Assembly: GCF_022836845.1 (NCBI RefSeq)
Contig: NZ_JAJNNZ010000004.1
Span: 62,001-126,000 of the forward strand
Direction: 5' to 3'
Source: Vibrio gelatinilyticus
Lineage (GTDB): Bacteria; Pseudomonadota; Gammaproteobacteria; Enterobacterales; Vibrionaceae
Length of the DNA stretch: 64,000 nt
The notes beneath the pieces are model-generated. The model worked only from the letters and a program-made list of their open reading frames with translations. It searched no databases and had not been told where the DNA came from. Numbering within the stretch: the first letter of the stretch is position 1; the number at the start of each line of letters is the position of its first letter. Positions 53,834-62,016 of this stretch are shown piece after piece. Made by a program: the position numbers and the translations under genes.

Positions 53834-54790
53834 ATGAGTGCTTGGGAAACCGCGTTTCATTTTGACTCCCTGGTATGGGATTGGATTATTGCTATCTACC
53901 TGTTTTTAGCAGGTATGTCAGCAGGTGCTGTGATGATTGCCTTGTATTTGAAGCGCAAGGTTATCGAGGGCGACCCTGCTAAGAATGGCATAATGAAGGC
54001 GATGGCCTGGCTCGCACCATTTGGCATTATTGTTGGCTTGTTGATTCTGATCTTCCACCTTACTAAACCATTAGAGTTTTGGAAGATTATGATCTACTTC
54101 AACATTACTTCGGTAATGTCTATGGGCGTGATACTGTTCCAGGTCTATATGGCTGTGCTATTTATTTGGATAGGCATTATCTTTAGAAAGCCAATTATGG
54201 ACTTCTTAGGGGGTAAATTTGATTTCGTTGAAACTATTTTGGTTAAATTCGAAAAGTTTGAAAACGGTATTGAATTGTTCCTTGGATTCTTGGCGATTGT
54301 ATTGGCGGCTTATACAGGGTTCTTATTGTCTGCCTTAAAAACTTATCCAATGCTTAACAATCCTGTGCTTCCGATTTTATTCCTATTCTCTAGTTTATCA
54401 TCGGGCGCTGCAGCAAGTTTGCTCTTTGGAATATTAGTGTTTAAGGAAGATGTTCATAGTTCAAGCGTCAGTTGGGTGCATAGCTTTGAACGTCCGGTCG
54501 TGATGTTTGAATTATTCGTCATTGTGACTTTCTTTACTGGATTGATTTTCAGCGGCGGGCAAAACGAAGTTGCAGCCTGGAATGCAATTGGTGGAGGTTT
54601 TTGGTCGGATTGGTTCTGGTATGGTGTCATCCTAATGGGGATGCTTGTGCCTCTGGCACTCAATTACTTTAGCCCTGCTAAGGTGAAACATACTCACGGC
54701 TTTGTACTTGTCGTCACCAGCTTAAGTTTGATTGGTGTTCTAATGCTGCGTACTTTCGTGTTGTATGCGGGACAAATGACCATCGTGTAA
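53834..54790 (+). CDS. nrfD: Quinol-oxidising membrane protein, NrfD
   Basis: 318 residues with about eight membrane helices, NrfD/PsrC family. Conserved stretches include DWIIAIYLFLAGMSAGAVM and LSSGAAASLLFG. It takes electrons from menaquinol and hands them to NrfC. It starts one base after the nrfC stop. A terminator-like hairpin follows, yet nrfE begins 125 bases later, so nrfE-nrfF may be partly separately expressed. Confidence 0.94.
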   Translation: MSAWETAFHFDSLVWDWIIAIYLFLAGMSAGAVMIALYLKRKVIEGDPAKNGIMKAMAWLAPFGIIVGLLILIFHLTKPLEFWKIMIYFNITSVMSMGVILFQVYMAVLFIWIGIIFRKPIMDFLGGKFDFVETILVKFEKFENGIELFLGFLAIVLAAYTGFLLSALKTYPMLNNPVLPILFLFSSLSSGAAASLLFGILVFKEDVHSSSVSWVHSFERPVVMFELFVIVTFFTGLIFSGGQNEVAAWNAIGGGFWSDWFWYGVILMGMLVPLALNYFSPAKVKHTHGFVLVVTSLSLIGVLMLRTFVLYAGQMTIV

Positions 54791-54797
54791 TGTTAAA

Positions 54798-54841
54798 AAA
54801 GCACTTTTCTTCGAAACGAAGAGAGGTGCTTCTCTTTTTTT
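54798..54841 (+). terminator. Terminator-like hairpin between nrfD and nrfE
   Basis: Inner stem TCTTCG-AAA-CGAAGA and outer AAGCAC/GTGCTT, followed by TCTCTTTTTTT. It may set higher nrfBCD than nrfEF expression. Confidence 0.75.
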
Positions 54842-54915
54842 AAATGGGTCACAGACTGAAAAGCCACTTCATGAGAAAACACAGTCTGGCATTTGCCCCA
54901 ACGTAATGAGGTTTC

Positions 54916-56943
54916 ATGATCGGATATTTCGGCCTATTGTGTTTGTTGATAGTCGTTAGTTCAAGCTCGTTGATGGTGCTCTCTGGTGGGCTAAAGTTTG
55001 TTACAGGGCAGCATATTAGCAAACAACCCGAGTTTAGATTCTTGCAAGCTTCTGTCTCCTTAAGCTATGTGTCTTTTTTATTTTCTTTCGCCTCCATTGC
55101 ATCTTTAGCGTATGCATTTGCAGTGGATGACTTTTCCCTTTCTTATGTCTCACAAAACTCAAATAGCTTGCTTGATGTACCCTATAAAATAGCGGCGACG
55201 TGGGGAGGACATGAGGGTTCCATGCTGTTTTGGGTTGTGACTCTCGCGCTTTGGGGCGCCGTCATCGCCAGAAAATCCTTTCAATCTATAGCGCTTAAAC
55301 ACGACACTTTGTGGATCATGCATCTTTTGGTGGCTATTTTTTCATGGTTTACTTTTCTGGCCTCAAACCCGTTTGAGTTTAATCAGATTCTGCCTTTAGA
55401 GGGGCGCGATCTTAATCCGATGTTACAAGATATCGGATTGATTATTCATCCACCAATGCTTTACCTTGGCTATGTAGGCTTTGCTTCTGTTCTTGCCCTC
55501 GCTGTAGGTTGTTTGCTGTCTAATACACTTACAGATGAATGGATTAAGGCTGCCAGAGTATATTGCCTTGTCGCATGGGGTTTTTTAACCGTTGGCATCG
55601 CCATTGGATCGTGGTGGGCCTATTACGAACTTGGCTGGGGCGGCTGGTGGTTTTGGGACCCAGTTGAGAACGCATCTTTACTGCCCTGGTTAACATCCAC
55701 TGCTTTGTTACACGTTTTAGTTGTGGGCTCGAATCAAAACCAGATGCGTTACTGGTGTTACTCCCTGGCATTTATTACCTACTGTTTAAGCATTCTGGGT
55801 ACGTTTATTGTTCGTTCAGGTGTGCTGACTTCTGTTCACGCATTTGCCATTGATCCTGGAAAAGGATTTAGCTTACTGGGAATATTAACGGTGATTTTTG
55901 TCAGTGCTTTTACGCTGCTGATTGCAAGAGCAGAATCTGTTGATTCGACAAACGTAAAAGGGATGCTGAGTAAAAACTTTCTGGTCGTTGTCTGCGCTAA
56001 CTTGTTTGTACTGGCTATGGTTGTCGTGCTGTTTGGAACGTTCTACCCCATGGTCTACGAGATGATTGGTCTGGGTAATATTTCTGTTGGTGCCCCTTAT
56101 TTTAATTTGCTGTTTGCTCCTTTGGCGGTACTGGCGCTCTTTATGAGTGGCTTTGCGCCGTTGCTGCAGTGGGAATCTACAACACAGTTAAAACCAACCA
56201 ATCTCAAACGAGCACTTTTGCTGTTGTTGTCATGCTCACTAATACTGGCTGGCATTGTCATCTTTGTTTATTCGAAGTTCGAAGATGTAGCTGGTGCAGA
56301 ACTTAAGCTATGGCCTTTAATAACCACATTTGTTGCTATCTTTGTTCTGTTGAGCCACTTCTACGGCTTAGTTACGGCGCGATTTAACCTTCGAAAATTG
56401 TGGGTTTCTATCGCTCATGTCGGTGTGGCTGTTGCCGCTTTCGGTATCTCAATGAACAGCTACTATTCTTATGAATTGACGAGAAAACTGGGCCCTAATT
56501 CTTCGATGGAATTTGGGCGCTATCAGGTCAGTTATTTGAAAACCGAATTGCTCATCGCAAACAATTACACTTCTGAGCAAGCCCATATTTTGATTGGTGC
56601 TGGGGAAAATGGCGTAACGTCGAGGCTCGCATTGCCTGAGAAACGGCATTACCAAGTTCGAGTAATGAATATGACAGAACCCTCAATGAGCGCATTTTGG
56701 AATGGCGACGTGTACATAACTTTGGGTGAGAAAGTGGATGCGACTCACTACGCAGTGAGGATGCAATTTAAAGCCTTTGTCAGGTGGATTTGGGCTGGCG
56801 CAGCATTGGTCGTTCTTGCTGTATTAGGTCTACTATGGCAAGCATTGCAACGACATAGAATCATTGAAATAAGAAACAAGGCTAAGCGAAGAACATTGGA
56901 TTCTCATGTTGTTGGCAGTAAAAAGGTGGCAAATCATGATTAG
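54916..56943 (+). CDS. nrfE: Cytochrome c heme lyase, NrfE (CcmF family)
   Basis: 675 residues with about 14 hydrophobic segments. The periplasmic tryptophan-rich WWD motif is present in GGWWFWDPVENASLLPWL, and conserved histidines occur in WGGHEGSMLFW and DIGLIIHPPMLY. In E. coli NrfEFG attach heme to the special CWSCK site of NrfA. The match to CcmF is close, but the nrf neighbourhood supports NrfE. No DsbE/CcmG gene follows it, unlike some Vibrio clusters. Confidence 0.92.
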   Translation: MIGYFGLLCLLIVVSSSSLMVLSGGLKFVTGQHISKQPEFRFLQASVSLSYVSFLFSFASIASLAYAFAVDDFSLSYVSQNSNSLLDVPYKIAATWGGHEGSMLFWVVTLALWGAVIARKSFQSIALKHDTLWIMHLLVAIFSWFTFLASNPFEFNQILPLEGRDLNPMLQDIGLIIHPPMLYLGYVGFASVLALAVGCLLSNTLTDEWIKAARVYCLVAWGFLTVGIAIGSWWAYYELGWGGWWFWDPVENASLLPWLTSTALLHVLVVGSNQNQMRYWCYSLAFITYCLSILGTFIVRSGVLTSVHAFAIDPGKGFSLLGILTVIFVSAFTLLIARAESVDSTNVKGMLSKNFLVVVCANLFVLAMVVVLFGTFYPMVYEMIGLGNISVGAPYFNLLFAPLAVLALFMSGFAPLLQWESTTQLKPTNLKRALLLLLSCSLILAGIVIFVYSKFEDVAGAELKLWPLITTFVAIFVLLSHFYGLVTARFNLRKLWVSIAHVGVAVAAFGISMNSYYSYELTRKLGPNSSMEFGRYQVSYLKTELLIANNYTSEQAHILIGAGENGVTSRLALPEKRHYQVRVMNMTEPSMSAFWNGDVYITLGEKVDATHYAVRMQFKAFVRWIWAGAALVVLAVLGLLWQALQRHRIIEIRNKAKRRTLDSHVVGSKKVANHD

Positions 56944-57394
56944 ATTGATAGCTTGCCCTGTTCAAGTCTTATTAAGGCTGCTATCTGCCGCGATAGTCAG
57001 TTTTGCATTATTGTCCTTTTCAATACCTGCCAGCGCTGAACAGGCGAAAATCGATACCGTTGAGTTGTTTGAGTTTGAATCATTGCAACAACAAAAACAG
57101 GCCATTGAGTTAGCGAAAACGTTAAGATGCCCAATGTGTCAAAACCAAAACCTGATTGAATCAAATTCTCCAGTGGCAAAGGATCTCAGGTTGCGTGTAT
57201 TTGAGTTAATTAGGGAAGGGAAGTCTAATCAGCAGGTGAAAGACTATATGGTCGACCGCTATGGAGAGCATGTACTTTATCGTCCGTCTTTTAGTTTCAA
57301 GAACGGACTATTGTGGGGAGTCCCTATTCTTTGCTTGCTACTGGTGATTCTGAACTTGTTCATTACCTTTAAAAGAAAACAGAAACCGTCTTAG
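56936..57394 (+). CDS. nrfF: Cytochrome c maturation thiol protein, NrfF (CcmH N-domain)
   Basis: 152 residues from ATG 56936 overlapping the nrfE end by 8 bases, with AAAGGTGG upstream. A signal peptide precedes the redox motif LRCPMCQNQN (CxxC), and a C-terminal hydrophobic helix (LWGVPILCLLLVILNLFI) anchors it. It keeps apocytochrome cysteines reduced for heme ligation to NrfA. The TPR partner (NrfG) is not next; a candidate is the gene at 47464-48090. Confidence 0.93.
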   Translation: MIRLIACPVQVLLRLLSAAIVSFALLSFSIPASAEQAKIDTVELFEFESLQQQKQAIELAKTLRCPMCQNQNLIESNSPVAKDLRLRVFELIREGKSNQQVKDYMVDRYGEHVLYRPSFSFKNGLLWGVPILCLLLVILNLFITFKRKQKPS

Positions 57395-57489
57395 TCGATT
57401 TAACGCCACTCCGGCTATTGGTCGGTATCGTTTTTGAATTTATGTACTAAAGTAAACTTAGTCATAGAGGTATAAAAGGGAGTCGGTAG

Positions 57490-57729
57490 ATGTCATTGAT
57501 CCTGTTTCTTATTATTGGAGCGTTAGCAGGTTGGCTGGCTGGACAATTTATGAAAGGCTCCAGCTTTGGGCTACTCGGAAACATGGCGATAGGGGTTGTT
57601 GGGTCTTTTATCGGCGGATTTGCGATAGGACTTCTCGGATTCTCATCTTCCGGCCTTATTGCTTCGATCATTACCGCGACGCTAGGAGCGTGCATTCTCT
57701 TGTATTTGGCTCAGTATTTAAAATCTTGA
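57490..57729 (+). CDS. GlsB/YeaQ/YmgE family stress membrane protein
   Basis: 79 residues, glycine-rich, with three hydrophobic helices and the family start LILFLIIGALAGWLAGQFMKG (transglycosylase-associated family). These small inner-membrane proteins are often induced by stress; the molecular role is unclear. It is a single gene between nrfF and the convergent bcs genes. Confidence 0.88.
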   Translation: MSLILFLIIGALAGWLAGQFMKGSSFGLLGNMAIGVVGSFIGGFAIGLLGFSSSGLIASIITATLGACILLYLAQYLKS

Positions 57730-57738
57730 GCGCTTTTA

Positions 57739-57778
57739 GAGTGAGGCTAGAACTGAAGTTAACATGCTAGTCTCACTC
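57739..57778. terminator. Bidirectional hairpin between GlsB-family gene and bcsG
   Basis: GAGTGAGGCTAG pairs with CTAGTCTCACTC (one wobble) across a 16-base loop in the gap between convergent genes. No strong T-run. Confidence 0.6.
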
Positions 57779-57795
57779 AAACCATTTTGAATAGA

Positions 57796-59412
57796 TCATT
57801 GCCTATATTCAGTCCAGCTTTTTTCATCAAAGCTGTAGAATTGACGATCCTCTATACTCAACATCGTTGTTCCCGAATTTTGTGAAACAAACGGGGTCTC
57901 TGGCAAGTCTTTCACTAGTTCGTTTAAATCGACACTGTTCCCTTGGTACATTCCACTCTCTAGTACTTTTGATAATAGTTCGCTCAATGCTAGATAACTG
58001 GAAGGTGCGGTAATCTGTACCTGCTGTGACGATGAAACCTGAGCATTACCGAAGAACTTAATACCAACCGGAATATCAGTAATGGCTTTGGTCGGGATTT
58101 CTCTCATGCCTGAAATTTGCATTCTATCCCCTCGGATCGAAGCCCCATGTTCTGGTAAGAAAATCACGACGATGTTTCGTTCGCTGTTTTTCAATTGTTT
58201 AAAAAAACTATTGAGGTCATCGAGTAAAATTTTCTGCTGGCGCTTATAGGTAACGAGTCGAGTTCCTTTTTCACCAACAACTCTATTGCCATCATGAATA
58301 CTTATGGTGTTGTATAAACTTACAGTAGGTTTTGATTTCGTTTGTTCAGACCATGTCGTCAATACTGAGCTATCTTGATAAATTTTTGTGCCGTCAAAAG
58401 CATATTGAGTGGGAGAAAGGGTTTCTATATCGACAGCTGGTGTAAAAGGTCCAATGTTATTGGCAATGTGTTTACTGAAGCCATCAAAGCGACCATCGTG
58501 ATTCATGAGCACTTCTTTTTCAAAACCTAACTCAGCTAAATTATCAAAAAGTGAACATTTTTTCGTTAGTGAGTTCTCAAACAATTCTGAATGAGTCTGT
58601 TGACCACAATTTGCTCTTAGTATTCTTAATACGGCCGGTCCGCTGTAGGATGTCGCAGAATTAAATTGACGAAAAAGAATGTCAAATTCTGCCAACAGGG
58701 GGTGTTGCGTTTGACCTGTGAATTCAAGATCATCCCATGCCAAAGAACATATGTTTAAAAATAGTATGTCAAAGTTAGGTTCAATGTTATCTAAAGTACT
58801 AAGAGTAGAGGTGACCGTCGCTTGTTCTTTGAAAAAGGAATTGAGATAACGATTCAAGCCTTGAGGTGACGTTTCTATTACATCGTCAGTAGTGCTATCG
58901 TTTTGTGCGTTGTTATTGATGTTTTCCGTGGCAATCGCATTAGGGAAACTCGCATTAGGAGAACTAAGGTTTTTTAGCATGCCTTGAGGGATGGAAGACA
59001 ACACCATAGCCAAAATAACGAATGTCGAGAGCCTAAATATTTGATTGAGGTAAAGGTAACCAACACAAAGCGTAGTAATCAGAAGGAGGAAATCTAGAGA
59101 GACAAAGTCGACCAACAGCTCGACTAAATAGCTCGTATCAAACTGGCTTATGAGATCCCACTGGCTTGTGAGGCGCTCCAAAGGGGGAAGGTAAGAATCG
59201 TAATGGAGCAAATAGATGGCGATTAATACTGCGAAAAAGTGCCTCAACCCGTTAGCTAAACGCCAACGGATAGGTAGAGTTACAAAAGCTAACAAGGAAA
59301 AATTGTATAACGGCGAAAACCCTAAGGTATCATTCCAGAAAAGAATGACTTTTAGTGCAAAATAAATAGTCCAGAGCCCTAGAGACCATGAGGAAGTGTC
59401 TTTTGTCTTCAT
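57796..59412 (-). CDS. bcsG: Cellulose phosphoethanolamine transferase, BcsG
   Basis: 538 residues. Four to five N-terminal membrane helices precede a periplasmic alkaline-phosphatase-fold domain. The family region with the nucleophilic serine is NSATSYSGPAVLR (E. coli S278 in TYSGPA), followed by NCGQQTH, and the zinc region shows LNICSLAWDD and FLPEHGASIRG. It decorates cellulose with phosphoethanolamine. It follows bcsF by two bases. It is typical of E. coli-type (class II) bcs loci. Confidence 0.93.
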   Translation of the reverse strand: MKTKDTSSWSLGLWTIYFALKVILFWNDTLGFSPLYNFSLLAFVTLPIRWRLANGLRHFFAVLIAIYLLHYDSYLPPLERLTSQWDLISQFDTSYLVELLVDFVSLDFLLLITTLCVGYLYLNQIFRLSTFVILAMVLSSIPQGMLKNLSSPNASFPNAIATENINNNAQNDSTTDDVIETSPQGLNRYLNSFFKEQATVTSTLSTLDNIEPNFDILFLNICSLAWDDLEFTGQTQHPLLAEFDILFRQFNSATSYSGPAVLRILRANCGQQTHSELFENSLTKKCSLFDNLAELGFEKEVLMNHDGRFDGFSKHIANNIGPFTPAVDIETLSPTQYAFDGTKIYQDSSVLTTWSEQTKSKPTVSLYNTISIHDGNRVVGEKGTRLVTYKRQQKILLDDLNSFFKQLKNSERNIVVIFLPEHGASIRGDRMQISGMREIPTKAITDIPVGIKFFGNAQVSSSQQVQITAPSSYLALSELLSKVLESGMYQGNSVDLNELVKDLPETPFVSQNSGTTMLSIEDRQFYSFDEKSWTEYRQ

Positions 59413-59414
59413 TA

Positions 59415-59567
59415 TTAGAATCGAGTCTTGTGTAAAAATTTAGGTCTGTTTTTAAGAAGAAGAATCAACTTTAAAATCATCCGATAAAAAGAAGGAAGAA
59501 TGAACGCGCATGCTACACCCACTGTACTAAAAACCGCTGCTACTATTAGAAATTCATGAATGTTCAC
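59415..59567 (-). CDS. bcsF: Small membrane protein BcsF (50 aa)
   Basis: 50 residues from GTG 59567, whose GTGA overlaps the bcsE stop codon. One hydrophobic helix (FLIVAAVFSTVGVACAFIL) is followed by a basic tail (LLLKNRPKFLHKTRF) like the E. coli BcsF ending of short basic KPR-type sequence. BcsF recruits BcsE to the membrane and works with BcsG. The gene fills the gap between bcsE and bcsG exactly, which supports the call despite its small size. Confidence 0.82.
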   Translation of the reverse strand: MNIHEFLIVAAVFSTVGVACAFILPSFYRMILKLILLLKNRPKFLHKTRF

Positions 59568-61000
59568 GATTTACTCCACTCAATACGTTTTGCATACTTT
59601 CTCAACGGCTTTGGCAAAGCGACTTTTTCATCTTTGCTGATAGATACGCTTTTTTCCAGAGAGAATTGAAAATTAAGGGAGGTGAGTAACTTTAAAATAT
59701 TACTACCCTCAACCAACACCTTTTTTGATATAAACAGTTCATCAATAGCAACAGAGAAAACGTTGTTTAATGCTTGTTCTACTTCATAAATTCGTAATGT
59801 ACTGAAAAATATAAGTATACGACCATCAACGCGACAGACAATATCGCCCGTCCTTTTTACTTGGCAAGACTTCATGCATTCCATTATCGAGAGAGATGAA
59901 TACGGTGTCAGTTCAACCAGAGCAAATTCGATTTGTGAATACTGAACATGCTTAACGCACTCAACCACATTTTTTTTGAAGTCCTCTGGGTTTAACTCGC
60001 CACACAAGTGTAAAGGACTTTGATATTGAGCAAGTAATGCTTCAAAGGTATGCGTAGGGGATTGTATCTCGGTCTTATAAGCCAACACTATCTGATCGTT
60101 TAGGTAGCTTTCAGTGCGAGTTGCTTCGATGACACACTGAACCCCACAGGCAACGAGCATATGAAAGTCGTTATATCTAATGCAAGGGACCTTTTCTTTA
60201 ATCAACACTTTTACATCCTTTCCATAGCGCTTTTTGATATCTAGTGCAGCACTAGAAGTGGACGGTATGTCACTAAAGCTATGACAGGTTAATACCACAA
60301 CAGCTTTGGGCGTTGCGTCTAAGTGATCTAGTAGCTTACTTAGACTGTGTATGGGGTGGTACGCATGAGCTTCAACAAAAGCCTGTGATGCTGATTCGTC
60401 ATCAATATAGGTTGGCAACACATGTACTTCATACTTTTGAGCATGTTCATTATGTGTGAGTTTAAATAGTTTATTTTGTAACTGAAGCGCACCTTTTTGA
60501 TATGAACGCAGAAGGCAATGTAAGTCGTCATTTAGAAAAGTTAGGCACGCGATATAACTAACCGAAGTCATCGACTCTAATACATAGTTGGAAGTTTCAT
60601 CAGTATGATCATTGCATATCAACACCAAGGAAATATCGCTGCGTAAGCGATCGACAATCTGCAAAAAGTGGCCAAGAGAATCATGGTGTAGTAGAGAAAT
60701 ATCTAAGACTACACAATTATGGATGTCAGGGTTGTCTGACAACCGTTTTAGATCAATTAAAAATTCACTCAATTCGAGCTTGTTCTTCGGCAGATAGATT
60801 TCCGAAAACATCGCGTTAATTCTCAACCTTATTGGGCAAGTTGTTTCTGAATTGCAATTGAGAAAATTAACTATGTCGTCCTTAGGGGCAGTTGACATAA
60901 GGCGAGAGAAGCTCTTGTCGAATAGAGGTAACTTGACGGAGTTCGCCAGAACCGTTTGTAAAACTCGCCATTCAGATAATAAGACAACTTGCCTAATCAT
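59564..61000 (-). CDS. bcsE: c-di-GMP-binding cellulose regulator BcsE
   Basis: 478 residues from ATG 61000; a TTG start at 61069 would add 23 residues with a poorer context. The C-terminal GGDEF-like domain carries the c-di-GMP I-site RxGD in VKRTGDIVCRVDGR. The N-terminal part holds the conserved degenerate receiver/helical modules of BcsE, with low similarity elsewhere. It boosts cellulose synthesis through BcsF and the BcsRQ complex. It is divergent from bcsR, sharing a promoter region of about 105 bases, and overlaps bcsF by four bases. Confidence 0.82.
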   Translation of the reverse strand: MIRQVVLLSEWRVLQTVLANSVKLPLFDKSFSRLMSTAPKDDIVNFLNCNSETTCPIRLRINAMFSEIYLPKNKLELSEFLIDLKRLSDNPDIHNCVVLDISLLHHDSLGHFLQIVDRLRSDISLVLICNDHTDETSNYVLESMTSVSYIACLTFLNDDLHCLLRSYQKGALQLQNKLFKLTHNEHAQKYEVHVLPTYIDDESASQAFVEAHAYHPIHSLSKLLDHLDATPKAVVVLTCHSFSDIPSTSSAALDIKKRYGKDVKVLIKEKVPCIRYNDFHMLVACGVQCVIEATRTESYLNDQIVLAYKTEIQSPTHTFEALLAQYQSPLHLCGELNPEDFKKNVVECVKHVQYSQIEFALVELTPYSSLSIMECMKSCQVKRTGDIVCRVDGRILIFFSTLRIYEVEQALNNVFSVAIDELFISKKVLVEGSNILKLLTSLNFQFSLEKSVSISKDEKVALPKPLRKYAKRIEWSKS

Positions 61001-61104
61001 ACGCCTAATACTATGTGTTGTTGATAATTGATAAGTTTGATTGTATACTATACGCACAATTTCGAACAACGTTATATTGAACTAGGATGTGAAACACATT
61101 TAGT

Positions 61105-61290
61105 ATGAGAAAAGACAAATCAGACATTGATCCTATATATAAGTCCTACAAAATATCTTCAAAGCAGTATAAAAATTTAGAAAAGAAAAATGAAACTAAC
61201 GATGCTTATGAACGTTGGTCTATGCTAACTGTTAGAGTTACACATCAAACTCACACTCAAAGCCAAGTGGAATTACAAGAGATCAATTAA
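61105..61290 (+). CDS. bcsR: Short cellulose accessory protein, BcsR-like
   Basis: 61 residues, the same size as E. coli BcsR (62), directly before bcsQ with a 3-base gap. The segment AYERWSMLTVRV resembles the BcsR ending RWPLLAEF, but the first half is unlike it, rich in Lys and Asp. In E. coli BcsR pairs with BcsQ to regulate the synthase. Assignment relies mainly on size and position; a lineage-specific small protein remains possible. Confidence 0.6.
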   Translation: MRKDKSDIDPIYKSYKISSKQYKNLEKKNETNDAYERWSMLTVRVTHQTHTQSQVELQEIN

Positions 61291-61293
61291 TCA

Positions 61294-62013
61294 ATGGCCA
61301 TGCTAACGGTTCAAGGAGTTTGCACTGGAGTTGGTGCGACGACCGTTGCTGCCAATCTTGCAGTTGCTATCACTGCACAAGAACAAAGCACCCTAATCAT
61401 AGAATGTGATTCAAAGAACCTAGTAAGTTCTTATTTAGGTAAATCAGAGTCTGATACTAAAGGGTGGGCAAGTTCTTTCAGCCAATCTGGTGACTGGAGA
61501 GAAGGGTTATTTGAAAGCCCTGAACAAGTTCATTTCTTGCCGTTTGGACAAGCCTTTCTTGAACCTGAAGTCGTGGAAAAGACGGTTGCCGATATTATTA
61601 GCCAGAGTATGAACCGTTATGAGCACATCATCGTTTTGCTAGATTCCAACTGTCACTACGATTCAATTGTCGATAAATCCGATCTAAATCTAAAAGTTGC
61701 GGTGCCAACGCCAAGTTGCATGACCTTACTGTTTCGACAATTAGACAATATTGATCCGGAGAATACACGAGTAATACTAAATCAATATCATCCCGAGTTT
61801 TCCATATCTAGAGATATCTCACTCGTGATGAAAGATGTACTAAAGGCTCGGCTGCTTTCTAGCAACGTGTATTTCGATATCGCGGTTCAGGAAGCGCAAG
61901 CAAACCTTAGCAACACTCTGCTATTAGCCTCTGAGTCGGCCGTAAACCGAGAATTCTCTCAACTGGTAGCAGTTATCTTATCTCAGATAGAACAGCGAAG
62001 CAGACAAAGGTAA
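61294..62013 (+). CDS. bcsQ: MinD/ParA-like ATPase BcsQ
   Basis: 239 residues. The N-terminal P-loop is GVCTGVGATTVAANLA, a deviant Walker A like E. coli BcsQ (GGVGTTT) with no lysine at the usual place. HFLPFGQ and GDWREGLF match the BcsQ pattern (DWRDA then LLPFGQ). It localises and stabilises the cellulose synthase with BcsR at the cell pole. The bcsA start follows three bases after its stop. Confidence 0.9.
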   Translation: MAMLTVQGVCTGVGATTVAANLAVAITAQEQSTLIIECDSKNLVSSYLGKSESDTKGWASSFSQSGDWREGLFESPEQVHFLPFGQAFLEPEVVEKTVADIISQSMNRYEHIIVLLDSNCHYDSIVDKSDLNLKVAVPTPSCMTLLFRQLDNIDPENTRVILNQYHPEFSISRDISLVMKDVLKARLLSSNVYFDIAVQEAQANLSNTLLLASESAVNREFSQLVAVILSQIEQRSRQR

Positions 62014-62016
62014 ACA

